Positions 12,695 to 25,891 of a DNA stretch of 64,000 nucleotides are shown piece by piece. Origin of the DNA: Himantopus leucocephalus (taxonomy: Eukaryota > Chordata > Aves > Charadriiformes > Recurvirostridae); assembly GCA_003993805.1 (NCBI GenBank), contig RSEF01000012.1, positions 4,595,411 through 4,659,410 on the forward strand, given 5' to 3'. Positions within the stretch are counted from its first letter, which is position 1, and every line of letters begins with the position of its first letter. The notes beneath the pieces are model-generated. The model was not told the origin of the DNA, ran no database searches, and worked only from the letters and a program-made list of their open reading frames with translations. The position numbers and the translations under genes are program-made.

Positions 12695-15600
12695 TCAAAT
12701 CAATTTCATTATTACTACTGGCTGACAGTTTCATATGGCTGAGGCAAAGTGATGTGGTGACCTCAGTCCAATTTCTCTTCATCTATTTGTCAATCAATTG
12801 ATTCTGTTATTGCTCTTCCCAGAAGAACGCCCCGTGGTTGAAAGGAAAGGGGATACGTAGGGTTGGAATGAGCAGAGATTAGAAAAGTTTCCATTCTACC
12901 TTTCTCCAAAAGTATGAATCTCTTCCACATGAGTATCTAAATATTTTGTGACACGTTCTTGACATGTAAATCTTTCTGTGATGGGGTCCAGGCCTGTCCA
13001 ATGCCACAGACTCTTTTCAGGGAATTTCTCAGTTGAAGCCTTCCGAGTAGAGCCATTTCTACGTACTGAATGCCCTGTAAGGCTACTTTTGCCACGCCGT
13101 TCAAATACAAAATGAAATCGGTAATGTGGAAGGAAGTGTGAGTAATAAAGGAGAAGCTCCTTACAGACAAAAAAAAAATACATCTGTGTGATTTTCGTCA
13201 AGCATCTAGTAATAGGTGTTACTACCTGATCATAGCATAATGTGCATTGTGTTCTTTTACCTGTTTCTTCAACGCTTCAATTGTAGTTAAGTCCAGAAGC
13301 CTAAACTGTGGTTGGGACTATGCTTTGCTAGTATGGTATGAATGTAGTTGAAAGCAAATCCCTCCTTGAAAGAGTTTCCACTCTAATTTAGATTTTAGGT
13401 ATCTTCACTTTGAAATGTTTAGTTAGTATATGTTCACTGTGAAACGACTGCTGGATGTTAATTTTGATGGTGATTGAATTCTGGAATTAAAAATGGATTG
13501 AACAAGCTATTTTGTTTTAATGGGTGAAAAAAACGTTTTCTAACCTGGCAGTTTATTTTACAGTATATATTTTTGGTGCCCTCCCATGTAATACAGGCTC
13601 ATGTATTACTCATCCTTCCCTTCTATTGCAAAGTGGTGTTTTGTGGTTTTTTTTGTTTGTCTGTTTTGTTTTTTATAACAATACCCTGAAGTGTTTGAAT
13701 TGGAGAGTCCCAAATAAAAATCGGGTTTGGGGCAGGAAGTTTTCTTGATAACTTGGATAACATTTAATTTTACTTTCTAATGCCAAGTCAACTTTCAAGC
13801 TATTAGATGCCATTAAGGCAAAGAATTTTGTGTTTCGTATAATAATACAAGTCACAAATGGTAGTAGTTACTGAAGTTATCAATTTTTGCCCAACTGTAG
13901 GAGTACTAGCATCTTTGAGAGATTCCAATTTTGGTTCTTATTTATGCTTGACATTTAATGTGCTTGACATTCTGATTATTTTACACCTACCTAATTTCTT
14001 ATAGCTCAAGGGATAATGACAATATTTTAAAGAGTTGTGAAGTGTAGCTGTATGTTGTTAAGCAGGTGCCACACTACAAATGGAAGGAAAAAATCCCTAA
14101 ACTATTTCTAGAACAATTGTTTCTGTTGTGTATCTCAGGGTCAGCTAGAGTTGATCATCAGCTTGTTCAGCTGTGCGACTTGGTTATCTGTTTTGTTGCC
14201 AGGAAGATAAAGCCTTACTGATATTTAATGTCCTTTTATTTACCTATATATGTGTCTGTGTCTAAATAAATGTATATAAAATACATAATGCCGGACTGGG
14301 TGCTCACTTTGTGTCCTTTGCGATCTAGGGGTGAGGCATTACAGTGACAGATTTCTGAGTAGTTACTGAGGGCTTGTGTTTTTCCTAAAGTTTGAATTAA
14401 AATGACCGTGTACAAAGAACATATTCTGCATAAAATTCAGTCCATTAAACTGGGCTCATATACCTATAGCACACATTTACTCCTGGTATGGTAGATCTTA
14501 GAAGCAGCTGTCCTGTGTCTTGGTTTATAGGTAATTGGGCTATAACATGAGAAATTAAAATACCATGAGAAAAAATGACGTAATTGTTTATAAGTATACT
14601 TTGCGTAAAGTCTTTTCTCTGCCTTTGCAAAATAATTTTATTAGCCATCTTGCTTGAGTTGTATTCCCGTGTAAGTATGTGGTTCCCTGCAGTCATGTAG
14701 GCTCTTTCAAAAAGGATAAAATGGGTATCAGAGAAAGGAAGCAGAAGGGAAATGGTGGGAAGACCACACTCGTTAGAGAGAGGTGCAGCCGGTGGTCACA
14801 ACTTCTGTTTGTTTCACCTACTGGAAATTCTGTGTTGCATTTAACTATAGTAATTGTGAGTAAATTGATTACAAGAAGAGTGATGAGGAAATGTTAAAAT
14901 ACTTTATTTTACAGACCCATGCAGGGACATTTTAGGTACTTACAAGTCCTTGCAAAACAATTGTCATGTCCCAGCAAGGGGTCCTGGAAACGGCACTGAC
15001 TGAGGCATTACAGGAATGCTGTTTTTTATGTCTTTATTTCACAATCTTGCCACCTGGTGGTATGCTCTGGCAGTAAAAGTTTGCTTAGAAACCTGTTCTA
15101 AGAGTCATATTTACTTTGACAGGCAAGATCTTAAGAGTAGAATTTAAGACCGGGTTATAAGGAGGTTCTTGGTTTTTAGCGTGCAAGTTCCGTGTTCTTC
15201 CTTCGCTGTGTCCATCGTCCCACGTTAGGTGCAGTATAAGATTGCGCATGCCTTTGCATTAAATAGGTCTGTTTTGCTCCCCACTTTGATTTCTACAGAA
15301 GAGAAAGTCTAGAAATATTGTGTGGTCCTGGAACGCTGAGTTGTGGCACGCTGCTCTTCAAAATAAATTTGAGAGATGGTTTAAAAAGGAGTGGTGTCCA
15401 TGTCCTGAAATTCCCAGATAAAATTATGCAAACTGAATTCACCTAAGTTACGGCCAGAACACTTAAGGGATGTTGTTATCCCTAAAACAAGTCCTACAAA
15501 TCCAAGCAATGTGGAACTTAAATGTATTTGGATAGTTTAAACTTTTCATTTGGGCATAAGGCGGAGACTGACGGAAGTCAATGACATGCGAGACCTGGCA

Positions 15601-16139
15601 TCTCTACAACTTAGTGGCAGGAGCACTGGGGAAGCTCGCTAATCCGAGCTGAAGCAGATGCGGTCTTACTGGTGTCTATGTGGGGAACCCTCATTTATAA
15701 TAAAAGATGTTTTCACATAGTGTTCAAAGAGCGTTAAACAATCCAGTTTTTGCAAGCTGAATCCAAACACGATTTTCTGAGGGGTATGATGAACTGATCA
15801 TTAACTGGAACTTTTAAGTCAGAAGTGGATGTTTTCTCTCCCAAGAAGATCGCCCCCGGCTGTGCCATATGCTGTTGTTTGACACAAGAGTAACTGAGTA
15901 AAATTCTGTGACTTGGGTCAAAACTAGCATCGTACTTGAAGCACAGTGGTTCCCTTTTAATACAAAACCGTGAACGTTTTATTTCTTTTCATCTGTCTTT
16001 ATGTTATAGTGTTGATGTGTTTGCTCACGGAACACTTGCATTCCGCAGGACCTCTCTTCCTTGCAGAACTGCTGCTGCCTGTGATTTCAGTACACCTTCT
16101 TGAGTGTCTATTATGAAACAAATCGGAATGTCATTTTTT
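12695..16139. other. Non-coding stretch, nothing recognised
   Basis: AT-rich sequence with open frames no longer than about 100 codons. A T/G-rich tract lies at about 13633-13675. No exon, RNA gene or clear repeat family was identified. Confidence 0.55.
13633..13675. repeat. T/G-rich low-complexity tract
   Basis: Runs of T interrupted by G and GG (GTGGTTTTTTTTGTTTGT type); the reverse-complement counterpart of the A/C-rich tracts. Confidence 0.8.
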
Positions 16140-16144
16140 CATGA

Positions 16145-16330
16145 TGACATCATTATGTTGAGCTTAAGACCTCTCAATTATTCACTTCCAGGTTCTTACG
16201 TCATGCGAGGAAAACAAGGGGACTCTCTCTCCCCTCTGCCACCCTCCCTCTCTGTCTGTCCGTCCCCCTCACGCAGATAAACTCAGGCAAACCCCAGCCA
16301 GCTCTACCCGGGGACCCCCCCAGCTCCAGT
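16145..16330 (+). promoter_or_regulatory. CRE-like pair upstream of a pyrimidine-rich GC patch (candidate regulatory region)
   Basis: TGACATCA (16145-16152) and TTACGTCA (16196-16203) each differ by one base from the palindromic cAMP-response element. They are followed by a C/T-rich stretch (about 16228-16278) that ends in CAG, and then a GC-richer segment with CGG and CCCC runs. This could be a promoter-proximal region or an acceptor of a non-coding exon. No convincing ORF or TATA box supports a specific gene. Confidence 0.3.
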
Positions 16331-16599
16331 ATCCTGCAGACAGCCTGTCATCCTCGGCGGTGGCTCTCCCATGTGATCCCATGCAGCACAAACAAAACAT
16401 TGTTCTGCGCTTTTCTGCTCCAACCCTTCCTGAATCGAGGCAGAGCAGCAGATACCAAAGCCAACACGATGAGCACTGTCCGTTTTCTTTGCCATCTGCC
16501 TTCTCTTTCTTATCTGTTTCTTGGCCTCAGACTTCCCTTTCCCACTTTCAGCCCTTCGTCCTCCCTCTCCCAGTTAACGTTCTGTGTTTGCCCTGTTAG

Positions 16600-19500
16600 T
16601 ACTGAATATTAATAACTTTGAGTAGCTGTTCTGGAGCAGCTACACAGCTTGAAGTGCTGAAGGTTTAGCCTTTTCTTCAGGGTGCTAGCTAGTTTTAAAG
16701 ATGATGGGAATTACAACCAGTTGAAAGTCTCCAAAGGACTGTGTGCATCAAAGCCGCCATTTATTTACATATATGAGAGGCCAGAGGGCTACAGTGCTGA
16801 TAAATGGGCAAGAGAGAGAGACTGTTGGGACTGAGATGCATAGTTCCGAGCTATTAATATAGAGCTTTGGTCACAGAGTTAGAACTTTTTAATCATGTTA
16901 TTTTACTGCAAAATGTTTGTAACTATTTGTGACAATGGATGTTTGCTCTTGGATCTGTTTCTCCTGTGGGGTATCCTTTAGATCAATCCTTCTTTGTTCT
17001 GTTAATTTGTTTAATTCTCTGGGGTTTGTCTGGTCTAATTATCTATTTTCTTCCTTCCAGTTTTGAAATCAAGATTGATTAATCAACACGAAAAGACCCA
17101 GCTGGTTATGTGACTTGGAACCCTGTTTATGAAACACTCATACATTTTTACAAGACGACAGTACGGTATGTTTTTTTCTTTTTCTCCCCAAAATTAAAAA
17201 TCAACTCTTGTAACTTAACAGAAATCCTAGAAAACAGAAAATTCCTGAGGAATTCAACTCTTATTTATCAATAAGATCTTGACTTTTGGCTTAGTGACAC
17301 CAGACAAGGAAATAGAAGTGCTTTATTTGCTTTACCGTACTACTAATCAGAGATTTCTTCCCCATAACAACGCTACTTATGGTTTCACATCATTTAAGGA
17401 GAGCTTCCCTTAGTTTGAAAGACCAACCTGCTTTCTCTTTACATTGGGTTGTATGAAGAGTGGGATTAGTGAATGTGACAAATGCGTGTTTTAGACTGCA
17501 TTGATAATGGTTTATGGCAGGACCAATGCTCCAGCCCAGGGCAGAGCCTGTAGACTCGATGCAGGAGGAGATTGTGCTGCCACACAGTGACACCTGCACA
17601 TACAGGTAGCTCTAGCAGAACTCTAGATTATTCCCCCAGACCCCAAGATTTTGGAGTAAATAATGCTTCCCCTCTACTTGATTCAGGCAATATTTTTCCA
17701 CAATTATAAATTTGTTCTTTATAAGATATACCCTCAATTTTAATTGCGAAATAAAATTGCACAGATAAGGTATCAGCCTTATAGTCCATAACCCAAGCAT
17801 GGCAGTGCATAAATGACAGTTACAGTAGTAACATTAAATGGCTTAACTTCTTTTTTATGTATCATGAGCTATGTTGTATAAGCCATTAAACTTAATAAAA
17901 TTAAACTATTAGCTACAGGTGAAGTGCTGATACGGATGTCGTCATGCTATATGTGGTATGTATCTTATCTTTTACTTTTCCAGTTCTGTGAAAATTATCT
18001 GCCTTACCAGCGATGAGACTTTTTCATTTCTGTAGTTAGGTGGTCCGTTTTTTTTTAATTGTTAAATTTGGGAAGCAATAAATGTACATGATGTTTCACT
18101 TAGACTAGCAGGAATCTGTGCAACTCTAGCAGGTACAGGGCAGCACCAGATTATTTCAAGCACATCTTTAGTCATAACTGCACTAGAAGTTGGGCAGTTT
18201 GGACGGGCTGAACTTTGTAACCATGAAGTTACCAAGAAGAAATGAAGTTACCCAACTTGCTCTGAATGTGTGAAAATTCAATTATTTTTTAAGTGGAAGG
18301 GAAAAGCTGGTATTTATTCTGGATTTTCTGTTGAATAGGAAGTGGTTCTAGTGATTTGTACGTGGCGATACAATAAATGTACAATCTATATTTTCATTTA
18401 TTACCTCTCTTGTTACTGAAGGTTCATTAACTAAGAAGGGATAATGAGATATAATATTGAAGTTCTGTATAGCCACTATGAAGAAGACTATACAAACTAG
18501 TTTTAGAGTATTTATTTGCTTTTATACTGGATTTTAAAAAACCTGAAAGTAACTGTTGCATTTTGAAGTTTATAAAAAGCATTGTATTATAAAAAAAAAA
18601 TGTCACTTTAATGTATTCAAAATATTATGTAATGTTTATTAGGATAGAAATTGTTCAAGGATTTACTCTTTTTTGTCACTAATAATTTCCAGATTAATTT
18701 CTGCTAGGGTGGTAAGCGTACCTGTAGTTCTCACCTACGTGTAAAGGTTTGATAGGCTCTTTTAACCAAAACTAATCTAGCTTATATCAAAATGTTCTAC
18801 TTATTTGGGAAAAAATATAGGTACTAATGGTCATAATGACTACGGTGGCAACCGTAGCGTGTGTGTTAGTGCAGTGTGTTAAGCATTACTTCTTACTGAC
18901 ATCAGCCTTTGCAGTAGTTTGGCACTGTTGCTTTAATGAAGGTTTTAATGGATGCCGTAAGATGTGCAGAACAAATATTGTGCTTGTCTTTCAAAATACT
19001 AGAGATTCAAGCTTCATTTAAAAAAAAGAAAACAACTCTTAAAACAAGTAGTCTATAATCTATTTGTCAGACATTTAAATGTCTGTAAGAGACTGAAAAG
19101 CTGAGACAGACTTAGTAGAGAGGGAACTTTCTTACTCATTCAGCTATTAAAAAGAAAAAAAGCCTCCCCAAGGTTTCTCTACTTTTTTTTTGCAAAGAAA
19201 TAAGAAGAGTTTGAAATACTATAGCTTTCTCTATTTCTTAATATAATACACAATAGTTTTCATTTCTGTTGCGGAAGGCAAGCTGCCAGGCGCAATCACA
19301 CAATTTAGTATGCTTGTAAAAATAAAAAATTGTAAAACCCCCAAACAAACATTCCTAAAGAATACTCTGTCTTCAGCCTCTCAAATAGCGTTCTGGGAAG
19401 ATGTAATGGGCTAATAGTCTGACTGCACCTGGGTCGCGTTGTTGTTTAACTTGCCTCCCAACTGGAACTGAGCTTGCGTTGACATAGATGTTGCTTGTTC

Positions 19501-19927
19501 CCACTGCTGAAGATGAGGCATCTGTTCTGGTTAGACCTTACCGTGAGCTTTCGATGACATTGAACTGGAGGTAACGCTACTTTATCTGTGGGATTTTTGT
19601 CTGGTGAGGCCAGGAGCGCGTAAGGGCTATTTTTTCCACAAAGGTACTGCAACTGTTGTCCTCTCCTAAAGATATTCCCCTATGAAATCCTTCCCGCTCT
19701 TGTTTTGTCATTCTTGTGGTCTAAGGAGGATAATTTGGGCTGCTGCGTTATTTCTGTACTGCTTAAAAATTAAAAGTCAGTTGTAACTGAGGATGAAGAA
19801 GCTGAAGAAATGGCTTCATCTTCAGTAGCAGCTGCAGCTATGCTGGCATTTCACTCTCTGGCCTGTAAATGCAGGGCATTAGCGAAGCCACTGAAACTTT
19901 GGGCTTTCCAAATAATTACAATGACCG
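16600..19927. other. Non-coding stretch, nothing recognised
   Basis: AT-rich sequence with short open frames only (up to about 69 codons). No repeat family or exon was recognised. Confidence 0.55.
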
Positions 19928-20179
19928 TTGGCAAACTATGCTTTTGGAACTTCTTCCATCTACAGTGGAGGAAAATAGCTGTAACAGCAAAGTGCAGGAT
20001 TACCAATCTCACTTTGTTACAGTTCTCTGCACAGCTATGGTGGGCACAAATTATACATNTCCCTTTGGCAAACTATGCTTTTGGAACTTCTTCCATCTAC
20101 GGTGGAGGAAAATAGCTGTAACAGCAAAGTGGGGGTGTTACAGTTCTCTGCACAGCTATGGTGGGCACAAATTATACAT
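19928..20179. repeat. Tandem near-duplicate of about 120 bp around a single N (likely unmerged haplotypes or contig ends)
   Basis: Copy 1 at 19928-20058 and copy 2 at 20065-20179 share the same start (TTGGCAAACTATGC) and the same end (GGGCACAAATTATACAT), with an N at 20059 between them. They differ by an A/G substitution and by an indel in the middle (copy 1 has extra bases around GATTACCAATCTCAC). The N at the junction favours an assembly artefact over a real tandem duplication. Confidence 0.75.
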
Positions 20180-20729
20180 CAGCTCATCCCAAACAATTGC
20201 AGAGATGTCAACAAAATTTGTTTTGTAGGTTTGATGTCAGAGACAGTCCCGTCCATCTATTTCTGTGTTACCTTTCCTGGGATTGTCCCCTGTGTTTTGA
20301 AGGGAAAGAGGAATATGTTTTGTTTTCTTTCACTTGTTACATATGAATATGGTTTTATTCGTTCAGAAAAGTTGTGCAGAAGTAGAGCACATCTTGCCTA
20401 CAATTACCTGTACAGTAATCATTTTTTGGACAACTAAAATAAAAATATAAATATCTGTGAATATATCTGAACTCTTCCCCCCTTTGAAAATCAAACTTTC
20501 TTTAATTAAATAATTTTCCTACTGTCTGAAGCTAGTTGCGTTTTATAATCGTACAGTTACTACTTGAGTTGAATTTGATGTTATTTTAAGAGGTCAGTAA
20601 TGGTAATGTTACAACATAACTATATTCAGTGAGAGGGTAGCAGTAGACAGTATCTAGCTCTTGCGTGGGACTTCTCATCAGGAAATCTTGAAATTAATCT
20701 TGCATTAGAAAAATTATGGATTGCTATGT

Positions 20730-20790
20730 CTGTTTTATAGGTGATGGAAACTGTGGCCCTGAGAGGTTATCCATCATGTCTGTGCAAACC
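20730..20790 (-). repeat. MIR-like fragment, reverse orientation
   Basis: The segment TTTTATAGGTGATGGAAACT followed by GTGGCCCTGAGAGGTTA matches the reverse complement of the MIR 3' half (the 'tttacagatgaggaaactgaggc...agaggtta' pattern). It is short and diverged. Confidence 0.55.
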
Positions 20791-20841
20791 TGTTTTCATG
20801 GATTCTGTTGACTAAACATCACAGTATAATGGGCAATATAT

Positions 20842-21095
20842 TAAAATACAGTATGGAAACAAAAAAGCCAAAAAAGCTAATGGTATTTTAACGGAATAAA
20901 AGTCTTTTTTTTTTTTTTTAAACAGAAAAAAATTGAATGTATTCCTGCTGAATTCAATGTGTTTTATGNCTAAAATACAGTATGGAAACAAAAAAGCCAA
21001 AAAAGCTAACGGTATTTTAACGGAATAAAAGTCTTTTTTTTTTTTTTAACAGAAAAAAATTGAATGTATTCCTGCTGAATTCAATGTGTTTTATG
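20842..21095. repeat. Second tandem near-duplicate of about 126 bp around a single N
   Basis: Copy 1 (20842-20968) and copy 2 (20971-21095) begin TAAAATACAGTATGG and end CAATGTGTTTTATG, with an N at 20969. They differ by one T/C substitution (GCTAATGG versus GCTAACGG) and by the length of an internal T run. This is the same signature as the pair about 0.9 kb upstream. Confidence 0.8.
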
Positions 21096-24000
21096 TGCTG
21101 TTCAAATCATTCATTGGATTTGAACATATTAAAAATGACGTTAATGTATAATGTCAGTTTATTTTCTTACTATTGACTGTTTCTCTGGGGTTTAAATGTT
21201 TCTCATTTGTCTTGGTGTGAACTAGCTGTTGAAGAGTCACAAAGCCCATGAGCGCAAGTAGCTGGTTTTCCTTTCCATACTGTACGCATGCCACTTTTGT
21301 CTGCTAGAGAGTATGGTGGGCGTTTGTGCTCCAGGTGGCTTTAAGAAATTGAGTAAGGTTAGGAAGAGTGAATAATCAGGTAAGACTTCAGTGAATGCAC
21401 AAGTGACTGGAGAAAATGGGGCCGATTAGTCAGTAGCTGTCATTACTGACTTTGAATATAGACGACAGCCTGGCACTAATCGAATGGTTTGACTTCTGCG
21501 CGGCTGTGCGAGCTAGGCAGCATAGTTCCTGGCATGTCAGGGAAATTAAGTTTCCATGGAATTTTTTATAGATTAGGACACAAATGAAAGATTTTTATTT
21601 TTTTAATCACATTTTACTACTATATTAATGATGTAATTATTTTGTTCTTCCTTATTACTTTTAATACACACTTTTCTGATTTAAAAATAATTTTGAGATG
21701 TTGAATATTGTTAAAAAGATAAAAACTTTATAGTAATTATTGTAATTATTTTTTGTAATATTTATTTTATAACTGTTTTGTAGAGAATATATTTTAATTC
21801 TGCATGTTGGGGATGATTTCAATTTTGTCTTTCCTCTTTATATTTGGATTTGCTTCACTGTCACCAAAATGCTGCTTTGAGGGTTGGCATTTGACCAAAG
21901 GTAAATGGTTAATTGTATGTCTGAGAGGCCGTTGTATAGTGCATTGCCTCAGTAATCTCCCTGAGAAACAGCATTTGTTCAGCACTGGCTGCCGCTGTAT
22001 GGCCTAACAGGAGCTTCGCACAGGTGCCGGTTAGCACATTTTCCTTCTCTGAGTAAAGATAACGTGCTCTGGAGAGCAGCTACAAATGACAAATTTCTGT
22101 TCACTTTGAAACAATCCTTGATAATAGCAATAAATTTCTTGCAATCAATTAACAGACGCTCTCCATGAATGTGAAATTCATGTCTGCTATTTGTTGTTTC
22201 AGGGTTTTTTTTCTTGGCAGACTTTTATGGTATAGATTTTGTAGGTATTTTACTGGATTTTGCTGGCTTCTGTCTCTTCCTAGAGTTCTTGGAGCCCAGA
22301 TTAATGCTTTCCTGCTGGTTTCTCCTAATACAAAGCATACAAGTGTGTATTTTCTTAATGTGACACCACTGAGGGCTGAGTACAATTCAAATGCTAATAC
22401 GTAGAAACTAAATTTCACAAAGGAGATGTGTTAACATTTGTCTTTATTCACTATATTTCAAAGGCTATGTGCCAAATCTTGCTTGACACATAGAACATAC
22501 TACCTTGTACAAACTTCCCCGTTACAGGCAGAGAGAAGCACTTCCTTTTTGCATGGTGTAAGTCTTTTGATCCCACGGAAAAGTGAAGGTTTCCTTTCAT
22601 GACCCCACCTGAGCCTGCTTTGCTGATTTCTCCACTTTCTACCCAATTCCTGTGTTAAATTTCCCTTTTTCAGGGAGAAACTGTGAACTGAATATATCCA
22701 GCAGAGACTGGATTGTTTTTTCTTTTTTCCCCGGGTGATTTTGTTGTACCATTTTCCTGGGTGCTGGAAAGTGTCCTCAGTTACTTTGCTCTTCTCCCCC
22801 TTGCAATCTGCCCTGCAAGTGTGGCTCCTTGCTGAGATCAGGCTCAGCTCTTTTTAGACAAAATACTAGTTTCTTTTTTTGCCTCGTTAATATTAGAATG
22901 TGTGTTTCGCTTGTGGGTCACTGTTTAGCGGCTTTAAATTTTAAATCTGTGTTTTGCCTGCTGTTATCCATGGCTGTTAAGAGTTCCATTGACTTCACTG
23001 AATTGTGTACTCTTGTATCAACAAAGTAGATAAATTCTCCATTTGCTTTCAGTTTGATCCAATCATCTATGGCAATCCTATCCATTTTTTCCCCTGGAGA
23101 GCTCCTCTAAGCCAGTAATATTAATACCTTTCTTGAACGGGTATTTAGTACTTTGCGGCTCTTGCAGAGTTGTGTAACCCATTGCCCTGCCTCCATCTCT
23201 TTCCCTGAGCCAGAGAATCTTTCCGAAAAGCAGACAAAACTGGGGAAGAGTTTGTGACCGACCCAAGCTGAGACCTCTCTCGCCACCCTCCCCTGGTCAT
23301 CTTGGCCGTGCTTGGCCCTGGCTTTGAGCTCCTCACGTCTTTGTTCTTGTCTCTGTAGTATTCTGAAATACCGCTTTTGAATTTTTTTGAATTCTCAATC
23401 GTTGGCACTGTCTGGATGGACTGAGCGACTGATTCTTAGGTCTCGTTTGAGATTTCTCGGTAATCTCTCTCTGCAGATGTCAGTGCTTCAGCACTGAGTG
23501 AAGTGATGCTTTGCTTTTTGTGTATGCAAGCAACACATGGTCTGCAGCCAGCTACTTAAACTCACTAAATATTTAAGAATGTGTTTAAATGCGAGGTCTT
23601 ACAGAAAATGTAAATTTATTACTTATTACTTTTCATTTGATTCTCACGATAGATTTCTGGAGAGTGTTCTGAGGCTTTTTTTTTTTTTTTGGTGTTNACT
23701 TTGCCTTCATGCTTATGCTAATTTTCTTTCTTTGCCTGAGCCCCATAACACTTGTTATATCAGTAGCTACAATTTCCTGCCACCTGTGGTGGAATATAGT
23801 TCTTCATTATGAGCTTTTTGCTGCTTCCTCGATTTTTATTTTTGATCAGCTGCTATGGAATTTTTTACATTTCATTTGCTTGTCCTGCAAAACTTTATTA
23901 TCTGATAGATATGAAAATTGCTGCATCTAGTTTATATTGGCCCAAATCACTTAGTGCCAGTTCCTGGTACCAGTACTGAACTGGTGCCAAGTTTAGCGCA

Positions 24001-24891
24001 AGAGAATGTGCTGGAAGACTAGGTTTTGTAGGGTTGGGTTGGGTTTGGGTTTGTGCTGGAATTTTATTTTTTTTCCCCTTCCCTTAAAGTGAAGGAGCGC
24101 TGACAATGCCAAGGCTCAGTTCAGAGTTACCTGGACTGGGTTGGAATAGAGAACAGATCACAACTTTTTATTCTGAATTTGGCGAACGTTTTCTAAATGT
24201 CATTTGCAGCAACATTACATCTTTATTTTAGAAGCTACTATAAGGATCTCTTTAAAAATGAGAATGTAGGCAGAGGTTTACCACTCCCTATTAAATCCAA
24301 ATGGAAGTGATGTATTGTGAATCCTCCTGCCCAGATCAGAAGAGAACTATAAATTACTCCTACTAATGGCTTTATAAACACAAAACACATATCTGCTGTT
24401 GTTCATTAAGTGGACTTTTCCGTACTCAATTTGAGGGGGAAAAAAAAAAAAAAGAAAAAAATCCCCAAACAAACAACTTTTCATCACAGGAACAGCTGTC
24501 CAACAGCACATCTGTAGTAGGTAGTTTCTTCTCTCCATCCACATCATCTGGAACAAGGGTAAAAAACTGTAGAAATGTTAGAGTGTGATAAAAAGAAGCA
24601 TGTGTGTATATGAAGGCAAATGTAAATTGCACTGGATTTCAGGCATCAGAAAAGGGACTTGGCAACGGCAGACGTATAGCTTAAAAACTGTAGGAGGAAA
24701 GAGAAGAAATGGTTTTGTTTCTCTGTGCCGTGTTCTGTTGGAGCAGCTGGTGTGAGCTACGTACCAGAGATGAAGTGGTATCGTAGGTAAAACTGCTGGC
24801 GCGCGGTAATTCATCTGACGCCTGCCAGCGAGGCTGCTGCTAAAATGACTGCTGGGGAGTAATGCCTAGTAAAAAAAAAAAAAAAAAAAAA
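21096..24891. other. Non-coding stretch up to the large gap
   Basis: AT-rich, with a very AT-rich part near 21590-21800. Open frames reach 89 codons and I recognise none. A single N at 23697 follows a T tract. An A/C-rich tract lies at 24439-24477. The last 120 bases before the gap are richer in CpG (GGCGCGCGG, GACGCC, AGCGAGG), and the sequence ends in about 21 A residues at the gap edge. Confidence 0.5.
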
Positions 24892-25891
24892 NNNNNNNNN
24901 NNNNNNNNNNNNNNNNNNNNNNNNNNNNNNNNNNNNNNNNNNNNNNNNNNNNNNNNNNNNNNNNNNNNNNNNNNNNNNNNNNNNNNNNNNNNNNNNNNNN
25001 NNNNNNNNNNNNNNNNNNNNNNNNNNNNNNNNNNNNNNNNNNNNNNNNNNNNNNNNNNNNNNNNNNNNNNNNNNNNNNNNNNNNNNNNNNNNNNNNNNNN
25101 NNNNNNNNNNNNNNNNNNNNNNNNNNNNNNNNNNNNNNNNNNNNNNNNNNNNNNNNNNNNNNNNNNNNNNNNNNNNNNNNNNNNNNNNNNNNNNNNNNNN
25201 NNNNNNNNNNNNNNNNNNNNNNNNNNNNNNNNNNNNNNNNNNNNNNNNNNNNNNNNNNNNNNNNNNNNNNNNNNNNNNNNNNNNNNNNNNNNNNNNNNNN
25301 NNNNNNNNNNNNNNNNNNNNNNNNNNNNNNNNNNNNNNNNNNNNNNNNNNNNNNNNNNNNNNNNNNNNNNNNNNNNNNNNNNNNNNNNNNNNNNNNNNNN
25401 NNNNNNNNNNNNNNNNNNNNNNNNNNNNNNNNNNNNNNNNNNNNNNNNNNNNNNNNNNNNNNNNNNNNNNNNNNNNNNNNNNNNNNNNNNNNNNNNNNNN
25501 NNNNNNNNNNNNNNNNNNNNNNNNNNNNNNNNNNNNNNNNNNNNNNNNNNNNNNNNNNNNNNNNNNNNNNNNNNNNNNNNNNNNNNNNNNNNNNNNNNNN
25601 NNNNNNNNNNNNNNNNNNNNNNNNNNNNNNNNNNNNNNNNNNNNNNNNNNNNNNNNNNNNNNNNNNNNNNNNNNNNNNNNNNNNNNNNNNNNNNNNNNNN
25701 NNNNNNNNNNNNNNNNNNNNNNNNNNNNNNNNNNNNNNNNNNNNNNNNNNNNNNNNNNNNNNNNNNNNNNNNNNNNNNNNNNNNNNNNNNNNNNNNNNNN
25801 NNNNNNNNNNNNNNNNNNNNNNNNNNNNNNNNNNNNNNNNNNNNNNNNNNNNNNNNNNNNNNNNNNNNNNNNNNNNNNNNNNNNNNNNNNN
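24892..25891. other. Assembly gap, 1,000 N
   Basis: Exactly 1,000 N, with a poly-A run on the left edge. The left flank gains CpGs shortly before the gap, so a GC-rich promoter or first exon could be hidden here. The missing first coding exon of SLC6A11 is one candidate. Confidence 0.98.

Noticed and set aside
23145..23408. 87-codon minus-strand ORF rich in Lys/Arg/Ser
   Set aside because: Polar composition could suggest a LINE ORF1 or gag remnant, but I recognise no motif and found no neighbouring element.
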